From: PKWO01 sp036384915
Lineage (GTDB): Bacteria; Pseudomonadota; Gammaproteobacteria; Burkholderiales; Burkholderiaceae_D
Assembly (NCBI GenBank): GCA_036384915.1
Contig: DASVLJ010000004.1
Location: forward strand, 1-46,168
Direction: 5' to 3'
DNA length: 46,168 nucleotides
The translations under genes and the position numbers were made by a program. The notes under the pieces were generated by a model, which made no database searches, was not told where the DNA came from, and saw nothing but the letters and a program-made list of their open reading frames with translations. Below are positions 25,088 through 31,656 of this stretch, piece by piece; positions within the stretch are counted from its first letter, which is position 1; every line of letters starts with the position of its first letter.

Positions 25088-25723
25088 TTAGCGATGCAGC
25101 GTCTGCAGATAGGCCGCGACTGCCTTGATCTCATGTTTGTCCAGGTGCTGTGCTACTTGTTGCATCGGCGTTCCCGGTCTTCCCTCATTGTCCTTGAATA
25201 CGTCGAGCTGCTTTTCCAGGTAGGCGCTGTGCTGGCTCGCCAGGCGCGGGAAGACTGCCATGCCTTCGCCTTTGGGACCGTGGCAGCTCTGGCATGCGGG
25301 AGTTTCCTTGGCAGGAATGCCGTTTTCAAAGATGGTTTTCCCCAGCGCGGCCTCGCCGCTGTCGGCGACGCTATTGGACGCGGGCACCTGTTTCGAATAA
25401 TACTCGGCCAGCCCTTTGATCTGTTCGTCGGTCAGGTTACGGCTAAGACCCCACATATACTCGGAGCCGGCGAGGTCGGAGCGCTGGTGGGCGCGGAATG
25501 CCTTCAATTGGGCTTCCAGATAGGCCGCCTGTTGGCCGGCCAGGCGCGGGAAATTGGGTGAAGTCGAATTGCCGTTCAAGCCATGGCAATTGGAACAGAC
25601 CTGGGCTGCGGTGACTTCCGGAGCGAGGGAAGGATTGGCGAGGTCGCGCGAGCGTCGATCATTAACGCATCCCGCGAGCGAGACGAAACACAAGCATGCC
25701 AGTGCAATTTTGGAGGGAGTCAT
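25088..25723 (-). CDS. Diheme cytochrome c4-type lipoprotein
   Basis: A 211-residue exported electron carrier with two class I cytochrome c domains. The signal peptide ends in a lipobox-like SLAGC with Cys19, which would anchor it by lipid to a membrane facing the periplasm. Heme motifs are CSNCH (43-47) and CQSCH (144-148), with likely axial Met90 (EYMWGLS) and Met187 (GTPMQQVA). Each half has the c4 pattern PRLAGQQAAYLEAQL / PRLASQHSAYLEKQL. Cytochrome c4 usually shuttles electrons to terminal oxidases. The gene follows the Cyc2-like porin by 59 bp on the same strand, so it is the natural periplasmic acceptor for electrons crossing the outer membrane. Confidence 0.93.
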   Translation of the reverse strand: MTPSKIALACLCFVSLAGCVNDRRSRDLANPSLAPEVTAAQVCSNCHGLNGNSTSPNFPRLAGQQAAYLEAQLKAFRAHQRSDLAGSEYMWGLSRNLTDEQIKGLAEYYSKQVPASNSVADSGEAALGKTIFENGIPAKETPACQSCHGPKGEGMAVFPRLASQHSAYLEKQLDVFKDNEGRPGTPMQQVAQHLDKHEIKAVAAYLQTLHR

Positions 25724-25782
25724 TTTGCGGATTCCTTAATCTGAATGTGGGCGTAACGCGGAATATCGATTCCGCGATGGTG

Positions 25783-27255
25783 TTAATAGGCGCCCCACAA
25801 ATAAACGAACAAGGTGTTGTTGTCGCGCGCGCTTCTGCCATTGCCGTCATAGTTCGACGAGGATCCGTTGTACTCGGTGAACTTGTAATACTGCATCCCA
25901 ACGCGCAGATACTGGCTGGGCTTCCAGAATATTTCCGGCACCCAAAGCTTGGTATTGGGCGTGCCGTTCGCGTTGCCGAATGGGACCGGGTTGCCGTTGG
26001 CGTCGGGGCTGTTGGCATACAGGGTAGCGTCCGCGCTGCCGTTGACGGCCGCATAGGCGAGGCTTGCGCCGTATTTGGCTTGATAGACGTAGGTCGCCTT
26101 GAACCTCAGATAGTTCAAGGTATTGGACGAATTGGAATAGGTTCCGGAATAGTTCGGGTTGGAAGGGTTCCACAGCGCATCGTCGTAGTTTTGCCTTTCG
26201 TGGATATAGCTGAATTGCGCGGAAACGGCATGCGGGTCCAGGATGAACTGATATTGCGCGTCCATTCCCACATCGCGGTAGCGTACGGTCGGACCAGTCG
26301 TTGCAGGCGAACCGGCATAGATTTCCGCGTTCATGCCGAAGGCCCCGACCATCGCACTGTGTGGTCCCCAGTCGTGATTCAGCGCCAGCCGCCAGTAGGG
26401 GTTGAATTGCCCCTTCAATTTCGGCATGTCGGCATCTGCCACCCCCTGGCTGAGGAAGGAAAACGCCTGGTTGGCCGTGCGATAGGCGCCAAGTTCTCCA
26501 TAGATGGTGCCGTTCCAGAATGCATAGGCATCGATGCCGGCTGCAACCGGCCCGAGTTGCATGATGATGGGCGTTGCCGGCGCGCCGACGAAGGGGCCGC
26601 CGTTGCCGGCCGGATTGCTGGCGGGCACGTAGCTCGGCGTCGAGGTAAAGGCGCTGTTGAACGTATTCCATACGTCGGTCACGCCGGGGTTGTTGTTCAA
26701 GCTTGCGCCGATGATGAGATCGCTCTTGTCGCTGATGAAGCGGTCCGCGTAACGCAAATCGAATTGGTCGGAACCGCTATGGCCTGCCCAATGCCCGTCC
26801 GCAGCCTGGTGGTCGTACGCGTTGTACGTCCATTGCCCGAAGAGGCCGACATTGTCGGTGATTTTGCCGCCGGCAAATACGCTGGCCGTCGTAAAATGCA
26901 GCAAGCCGTTTTGCGGAAAGTCTGCCTCCGAATCTCCCGTTCCCGGCGTCTTGCTCGCGACGCTGCTGCTCGAAGCGACTGCCATCAAGGCCAGCGGCAC
27001 TTCGGTGCGCGAACCTGTGGTGTAGCCGGTCAGCTTGAACAGGCGCCCGTAGGCAGTCAATTCCGGAAACTGCCCGCCTGCGTGGCAGGCGATGCAATTC
27101 TGCCCGGTCTGTCTGGCGTAGACGGGAATGGCTTCGGCGGACTTGGGAAAGGCCAACAGGCAGATGCCGAAGAAGGCAAGAAGCTGGGTCAGGAAAAGGG
27201 CGAAACAATACCCTCGTGCGCGCCATCGCAATGGCCGCAAGTGTTGCGAACGCAT
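25783..27255 (-). CDS. Fused monoheme cytochrome-porin, Cyc2-like
   Basis: A 490-residue exported protein. ATG 27255 is chosen because GAGGAGAGA precedes it; a TTG five codons earlier is less likely. A signal peptide ends near KSAEA. The mature N-terminus reads ARQTGQNCIACHAGGQFPEL followed by TAYGRLFKLTGY, with heme ligands C54, C57 and H58. The remaining 400 or so residues alternate in beta-barrel fashion (many Tyr/Asn/Gly strands) and end in an aromatic residue (VYLWGAY), typical of outer-membrane insertion. This order (ARQTG, CxxCH, P-L-G-R-FK-GY, then barrel) and the length match the Cyc2 family, whose studied members oxidise Fe(II) at the cell surface. Fe(II) as substrate is inference; other donors or acceptors are possible. 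It heads an operon with the c4-type lipoprotein. Confidence 0.82.
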   Translation of the reverse strand: MRSQHLRPLRWRARGYCFALFLTQLLAFFGICLLAFPKSAEAIPVYARQTGQNCIACHAGGQFPELTAYGRLFKLTGYTTGSRTEVPLALMAVASSSSVASKTPGTGDSEADFPQNGLLHFTTASVFAGGKITDNVGLFGQWTYNAYDHQAADGHWAGHSGSDQFDLRYADRFISDKSDLIIGASLNNNPGVTDVWNTFNSAFTSTPSYVPASNPAGNGGPFVGAPATPIIMQLGPVAAGIDAYAFWNGTIYGELGAYRTANQAFSFLSQGVADADMPKLKGQFNPYWRLALNHDWGPHSAMVGAFGMNAEIYAGSPATTGPTVRYRDVGMDAQYQFILDPHAVSAQFSYIHERQNYDDALWNPSNPNYSGTYSNSSNTLNYLRFKATYVYQAKYGASLAYAAVNGSADATLYANSPDANGNPVPFGNANGTPNTKLWVPEIFWKPSQYLRVGMQYYKFTEYNGSSSNYDGNGRSARDNNTLFVYLWGAY

Positions 27256-27739
27256 ATTCTCTCTCCTCAATCAACGCGGTTGTGCCGCGTTGTAGTGTTG
27301 GGGCGATGTCGTTGCATCGCTCTCCGGTTCAAGTTTCCCGTGCAGGCAAAAGGAGTACCCCGCATGCCTTGCACGAAAACCCAGAGCGCGATGATAGGCG
27401 AATGTAAAAAAGATAAGGAACTGTTAACTTTGACAGTTGTGCCGTTTTCGCTAAAGAGGCAAGATATGGCCCCCAAAATATGCAAGTGTTGCTCTGAGGA
27501 ATTTTATTTCAGGGAATGCCGTGCCTTGCGAGCTCTATCTTCAGAATGAAATGACTATCTGGGACTCGAAAGCAACAGGCGCCCTCACCGGGTAAGTGCC
27601 CGATCATCCGATAGCGGTTCAAAATTCATTAGCGCCCTGGCGCGATTGCCAAGCGGTAACCGAGCTTGGCTGCCCGCCGCGGGGAATCTTTCCCATCGTC
27701 CAATCACCAGAATTCCTGAAAACCAGGGGCGGCGTTGTC
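27256..27739. other. Intergenic region upstream of the Cyc2-like gene
   Basis: About 480 bases between divergent genes, lower in GC than the flanks. AACTGT-8-ACAGTT at 27419-27438 is a 6-bp inverted repeat. TTGACA (27429-27434) followed after 16 bp by TAAAGA is a possible plus-strand promoter. It would precede a 27-codon frame (27466-27549, product beginning MAPKICKCCSEEF) with AGAGG upstream; this is not supported enough to call a gene. No riboswitch, tRNA or conserved ORF was recognised. Confidence 0.4.
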
Positions 27740-27795
27740 GTGTCATGAAACGGACACGCTGCTGTCATTTTGCTGAAGCAATGAGCAGTTACGCT
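27740..27795 (+). promoter_or_regulatory. Two tandem PhoB boxes and -10 of the lipid operon
   Basis: Four half-sites repeat every 11 bp: GTGTCAT (27740), CGGACAC (27751), CTGTCAT (27762) and CTGAAGC (27773), with 4-bp spacers. Against CTGTCAT/C they score 6, 5, 7 and 4 of 7. After a 10-bp gap comes TACGCT (27790-27795) as -10. This is the layout of a PhoB-activated promoter where the box replaces the -35. Transcription would start about 20 bases before the olsB-like ATG at 27825. Confidence 0.7.
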
Positions 27796-27824
27796 TCCAT
27801 CACTCATTTGAATAGGACGGATAC

Positions 27825-28601
27825 ATGCGCTTATTGACCAGCCCCGCAGATGCTTCCAGTGTTCAAGGCAAGTTGACGTTGAGCTTCGCAAGTACCCCTG
27901 AAGAGGTCAGAGAAGTTCAGCGCTTGCGTTACAAGGTATTCGTCGAAACGATGGGTTTGACTGCCCTGATGAATGCCGAGGGCCTTGACCGCGACGAGTT
28001 CGACGCCTATTGCGACCACATCATCGTGCGCGATTCCGATACATTGAACGTGGTCGGCACTTACCGGGTGTTGGGTCCCAACGCCGCACGCGAGAAAGGG
28101 CAGTTTTATTCCGAGCAGGAATTCGATCTCTCGCGCCTGTCCAACCTGCGCGGGCGCATCGCCGAAGCGGGCCGGGCTTGCATCCATCCCGACTATCGCA
28201 GCGGCGGCGTGATCATGATGCTGTGGGCCGGCCTGGCCAGCTTCATGAAGCGCGAACAATGCGAATACCTGATCGGTTGCGCCAGCGTCAGCCTGGCCGA
28301 CGGCGGCAACAACGCCGCCGCGCTGTATCACTCCATCAAGGACGGCAATTTGGCTCCGGCCGAATACCGCGTCACTCCCCATCTTCCTTTCCCGATCGAG
28401 GAACGTGCTTTTGGTGTCAGCGGCCATGCGGCCCAGGTTCCTCCGCTGATCAAGGGTTACCTGCGCAGCGGCGCCTGGATTTGCGGCCAGCCTGCGTGGG
28501 ACCCCGATTTTCACAGCGCCGATTTCTTCATGATGCTCCCCCTTGCAAAGCTCGACGGCCGGTATGCGCGCCACTACCTGAAGGAAGAGAGGACTGCATG
28601 A
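27825..28601 (+). CDS. olsB: Ornithine lipid N-acyltransferase, OlsB-like (GNAT fold)
   Basis: A 258-residue acyltransferase of the OlsB/hemolysin-like GNAT group. OlsB joins a 3-hydroxyacyl chain from acyl carrier protein to the alpha-amine of ornithine, giving lyso-ornithine lipid at the inner face of the cytoplasmic membrane. Seen: VQRLRYKVFVETMG, DEFDAYCDHIIV, EAGRACIHPDYRSGGVIMMLW (acyl-donor loop), YLIGCASV, and PPLIKGYLRSGAWICGQPAWD near the C-terminus. AGGACGG precedes the ATG. The stop overlaps the plcP-like start (ATGA). OlsA, which adds the second chain, is not in the window. Tandem PhoB boxes upstream fit the known induction of ornithine lipids by phosphate starvation. A different amine acceptor cannot be excluded. 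Confidence 0.82.
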   Translation: MRLLTSPADASSVQGKLTLSFASTPEEVREVQRLRYKVFVETMGLTALMNAEGLDRDEFDAYCDHIIVRDSDTLNVVGTYRVLGPNAAREKGQFYSEQEFDLSRLSNLRGRIAEAGRACIHPDYRSGGVIMMLWAGLASFMKREQCEYLIGCASVSLADGGNNAAALYHSIKDGNLAPAEYRVTPHLPFPIEERAFGVSGHAAQVPPLIKGYLRSGAWICGQPAWDPDFHSADFFMMLPLAKLDGRYARHYLKEERTA

Positions 28602-29461
28602 AACCAAGGGATCAGTTTTTGGATGACGCGTTTGGCAAAGGCAAGAACGGGCACGCGAAAAAAGACGTCAAGCGTTTCCGCACCATGTGGCTCTCCGATA
28701 TCCATCTCGGAACCACCGGTTGCCAGGCAGCGCGGTTGCTGGAGTTTCTCCGCACCACGGAATCCGAAACACTGTATCTCGTCGGAGACATCGTCGACGG
28801 CTGGCAACTGCGCCGCCGCTGGTATTGGGACCAGATTCACAATAACATCGTGCAGCTGGTGTTGAAGAAAGCCAAGAAGGGCACCGAAGTCATCTTCGTG
28901 CCGGGCAACCATGATGAAATGATCCGCCAGTTCATCGATTTGAACTTCGGCGGCATCCACATCCGCGACGAACTGGTTCACACGACCGCCGACGGCAAGC
29001 GTATGCTGGTGTTGCACGGCGACCGCTTCGACGGTGTGATTGCCTGCGCCAAATGGCTGGCCCATGTCGGCGATTCGCTCTATACCATGATCCTGGCGTT
29101 CAACCAATGGTTCAATGCCTGGCGCGCACGGGTGGGCTTGCCATACTGGTCGCTCTCGCAATACCTGAAGTCCAAGGTCAAGAACGCCGTCAACTATATT
29201 TCTTCGTTCGAAGAAGCGCTGGCCGACGAAGCCAGGAAGCGCGGCCTCGACGGGGTGATATGCGGCCACATTCATAAGGCCGAGATCCGCGAGATCAACG
29301 GCGTGACCTATTGCAACGACGGCGACTGGGTCGAAAGCCTGACCGCGCTGGTGGAAGAGTTTTCCGGAGAATTGCGTCTCGTGACGTGGGAAGAAATCGT
29401 CATGCGCAGGAAGGGGGCCGAGATGGGGACACCGGACGAGCTATGCGTATCGCCGTCGTAA
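28598..29461 (+). CDS. plcP: PlcP-like metallophosphoesterase (phospholipase C candidate)
   Basis: A 287-residue calcineurin-type metallophosphoesterase. Metal motifs: D34-x-H36 (LSDIHLG), GDIVDGW with D64, GNHDE (103-107), LHGDRFD near 145, and GHIHK near 223. Automatic annotation often calls such proteins UDP-2,3-diacylglucosamine diphosphatase (LpxH). LpxH has GNRD and GHTH and is shorter, whereas this sequence has GNHDE, LRRRWYWDQ and YWSLSQYLKSKVKNAVNYI, as I remember from the PlcP phospholipase C of Sinorhizobium and marine bacteria. PlcP removes phosphate head groups to give diacylglycerol when phosphate is scarce. The gene is coupled to olsB (ATGA) and overlaps the glycosyltransferase by 19 bases. 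The PlcP assignment leans on context. Confidence 0.78.
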   Translation: MKPRDQFLDDAFGKGKNGHAKKDVKRFRTMWLSDIHLGTTGCQAARLLEFLRTTESETLYLVGDIVDGWQLRRRWYWDQIHNNIVQLVLKKAKKGTEVIFVPGNHDEMIRQFIDLNFGGIHIRDELVHTTADGKRMLVLHGDRFDGVIACAKWLAHVGDSLYTMILAFNQWFNAWRARVGLPYWSLSQYLKSKVKNAVNYISSFEEALADEARKRGLDGVICGHIHKAEIREINGVTYCNDGDWVESLTALVEEFSGELRLVTWEEIVMRRKGAEMGTPDELCVSPS

Positions 29462-30477
29462 CCGACGCCTGGGAGCCGCAAGTCAACGGGGTGGTCAATA
29501 CCCTCAAAGCTACCGCCGCCTGCCTGCGCGGCATGGACCATGAAGTCCTGATGCTGGCGCCGGACGACGTGCACACCTTTCCTTGCCCGACCTATCCCGA
29601 CATCCGCCTGGCCCTGAAGCCTTACCCAAAAGTGTGCACCAGGCTCGATGGGTTCAAACCGGACAGCATCCATATCGCCACCGAAGGCCCGATGGGTCTG
29701 GCGGCGCGACGCTATTGCCTCAAGCGCGGCTTGCACTTCACCACGGCTTACCATACGCGCTTTCCGGAATACGTCAAGGCGCGAACCGGCATTCCATTAA
29801 GCTGGACATACCGCTGGCTGCGCTGGTTCCACGGCCCGTCGCGCGCCATCATGGTGCCGACAGAGAAAGTCAGGCAGGTGCTGGCCGGGCGGGGTTTCGA
29901 GCGGCTGGCGCTTTGGGGCCGCGGCGTCGATACCGAACACTTTGCACCGCGCGAGATCGACGGTTCGTGCATAGCGCGGCCCTTGTTCCTCTATGTCGGG
30001 AGGCTGGCGGTGGAAAAGAATGTCGAAGCCTTCCTCAAGCTCGATCTGCCCGGCACCAAGTGGCTGATTGGCGACGGACCGGCGCGTGACGAGCTGGAAA
30101 AGAAATACCCCAAGGCACACTTCCTCGGCGCCAAGCCGCATGAGCAATTGCCCGCCTATTACAATTGCGCCGACGTGTTCGTCTTTCCCAGCCTGACCGA
30201 TACTTTCGGCCTGGTAATGGCGGAAGCCATGGCCTGCGGTGTACCGGTAGCCGCCTATCCGGTCGAAGGGCCGATCGATGTCGTAGCAAATGGCGGTTCC
30301 GGTTGCCTGGATGAGGATTTGGCGCGCGCTTGCAGCGCCGCCTTGAAGCTGAACCGCAAGGACGTGCGGCGCCATGCCCTCGGCTATTCCTGGCAAGCGG
30401 CGACGCAGCAATTCCTGCAGCATTTGCATCCGGCCATGCCGTCTCCAGCGGCTAAAGTGCGGCCTGCCTTGGCCTGA
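29443..30477 (+). CDS. GT4 glycosyltransferase, Agt-like glycolipid synthase candidate
   Basis: A 344-residue GT-B glycosyltransferase of family 4. Seen: the N-terminal VVTDAWEPQVNGVVNTL acceptor-side loop, HTRFPEYVKARTG, GRGVDTEHFAP, the sugar-nucleotide domain start LYVGRLAVEKN, and the E-x7-E region FPSLTDTFGLVMAEAMACGVPVAAYP. ATG 29443, inside the plcP-like gene, is chosen because homologous sequence starts at MRIAVVTDAWEP. In phosphate-stressed bacteria, Agt next to PlcP glycosylates the diacylglycerol PlcP releases, making sugar lipids that replace phospholipids. Mannosyl- or sulfoquinovosyl-transferases of the same fold are alternatives; the sugar cannot be read from sequence. Confidence 0.8.
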   Translation: MRIAVVTDAWEPQVNGVVNTLKATAACLRGMDHEVLMLAPDDVHTFPCPTYPDIRLALKPYPKVCTRLDGFKPDSIHIATEGPMGLAARRYCLKRGLHFTTAYHTRFPEYVKARTGIPLSWTYRWLRWFHGPSRAIMVPTEKVRQVLAGRGFERLALWGRGVDTEHFAPREIDGSCIARPLFLYVGRLAVEKNVEAFLKLDLPGTKWLIGDGPARDELEKKYPKAHFLGAKPHEQLPAYYNCADVFVFPSLTDTFGLVMAEAMACGVPVAAYPVEGPIDVVANGGSGCLDEDLARACSAALKLNRKDVRRHALGYSWQAATQQFLQHLHPAMPSPAAKVRPALA

Positions 30478-30511
30478 ATGCTAAACTGGCGGCTCCAACC
30501 TTGGAGCAGCC

Positions 30512-31162
30512 ATGAGACAAGACCTGCGCTTTCCCAACCTGTTCATCGTCGACCATCCTTTGGTGCAACACAAGCTGTCGCATATGCGCGACAAGGATGC
30601 CTCGACACGCAGCTTCCGCGCGCTGTTGCGCGAGATTGCCTTGCTGATGGGCTACGAGATCACGCGCGAACTACCGCTGGCAACGAAAGCGATAGATACG
30701 CCGCTGACGCCCATGGATGCCCCCGTTATCGCCGGCAAGAAACTCGTCATCGTGCCGGTTTTGCGCGCCGGCATGGGCATGAGCGACGGTTTGCTTGACT
30801 TGATTCCCTCGGCCCGAGTCGGCCATGTCGGCGTCTATCGCGACAAGGAAACGCTGCAACCCGTGGAATACCTGGTACGCCTGCCCGATTTGAAAGAGCG
30901 CGATTTCATCGTCTGCGACCCCATGCTGGCGACCGGCAATTCAGCCGCGCACGCGGTTGACGTGTTGCGCGAGCGGGGAGTGGAGCAGAGCAGGATACGC
31001 TTCATGGCGCTGGTGGCCGCGCCCGAAGGTGTCACGGCGTTCCAGGCGAAGCATCCGGAAGTGAAGGTATATGTCGCGGCGCTCGATTCGCATTTGAACG
31101 AGCATGCCTATATCGTGCCGGGATTGGGCGATGCAGGCGACAGGCTGTTTGGGACCAAATAA
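30512..31162 (+). CDS. upp: Uracil phosphoribosyltransferase
   Basis: A 216-residue salvage enzyme converting uracil and PRPP to UMP in the cytoplasm. Seen: RAGMGMSDGLLDLIPSARVGHVGVYRD, the PRPP-binding loop FIVCDPMLATGNSA, and the C-terminal uracil-binding GLGDAGDRLFGTK. Length is standard. TGGAGC precedes the ATG. It lies 34 bp after the glycosyltransferase with no clear terminator, so read-through from the Pho operon is possible, though its function is unrelated. Confidence 0.96.
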   Translation: MRQDLRFPNLFIVDHPLVQHKLSHMRDKDASTRSFRALLREIALLMGYEITRELPLATKAIDTPLTPMDAPVIAGKKLVIVPVLRAGMGMSDGLLDLIPSARVGHVGVYRDKETLQPVEYLVRLPDLKERDFIVCDPMLATGNSAAHAVDVLRERGVEQSRIRFMALVAAPEGVTAFQAKHPEVKVYVAALDSHLNEHAYIVPGLGDAGDRLFGTK

Positions 31163-31188
31163 AGAATGCGGATTGTGTCGGGTTGCGC

Positions 31189-31647
31189 CTACTTCGACAA
31201 TAGATCCGGCGCCATCACCGCCTTGAGATAGTTCGTCGCAATATCTCCGCGGTCCTTCTGCCCGATCCACAGCGCCGTCGACTTGCGTATCGTCCAATCC
31301 TGCTCCATGCCGGTCAATACCAGCGAGGCGACACGGCCCAGCGTCGGTTGATGTCCCACCACCAGCACCGGCTCGCGCCCTTCAGGCCAGTTAACCACCG
31401 ACAGGATGCCTTCAGCCGCGGCGTCGGGAGCCAGCCCAGGATGGATCTTGAACTTGCGCCCCAGCGCTTCCGCGGTCTGGACCGTGCGCCGCGTCGGACT
31501 GACCAGGATGCGACAGGTGTTGGGTAGATTGCGATCCAGCCACTCTGCCATCTTCCATGCCTGCTTGTGGCCCTTGGGCGTCAGCGCCCGTCCTTCATCC
31601 GGTTCCCCGGGCTCCGCTTCGGCGTGCCGCCACAAGATCAGTTCCAT
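31189..31647 (-). CDS. sixA: Phosphohistidine phosphatase SixA
   Basis: A 152-residue histidine phosphatase (phosphoglycerate mutase-like fold). Seen: the catalytic R7-H8 in LILWRHAEAEPGEPD, SPTRRTVQTAEAL, and the second catalytic His in LVVGHQPTLGRV. SixA removes phosphate from phosphohistidines on signalling and phosphotransfer proteins. It follows ppk by 9 bp on the same strand, so it is almost certainly co-transcribed under the ppk Pho promoter. It converges on upp with a 26-bp gap. Confidence 0.92.
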   Translation of the reverse strand: MELILWRHAEAEPGEPDEGRALTPKGHKQAWKMAEWLDRNLPNTCRILVSPTRRTVQTAEALGRKFKIHPGLAPDAAAEGILSVVNWPEGREPVLVVGHQPTLGRVASLVLTGMEQDWTIRKSTALWIGQKDRGDIATNYLKAVMAPDLLSK

Positions 31648-31656
31648 AAGGTGTCT

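Noticed and set aside
25696..27549. Plus-strand open frame of 617 codons across the cytochrome-porin
   Set aside because: Antisense to a protein with signal peptide, heme motif and barrel pattern; the frame is open only because of GC bias.
28598..29461. LpxH (UDP-2,3-diacylglucosamine diphosphatase) as the function
   Set aside because: GNHDE and GHIHK replace the LpxH GNRD and GHTH motifs, and the operon context points to phosphate-starvation lipid turnover; kept only as an alternative.
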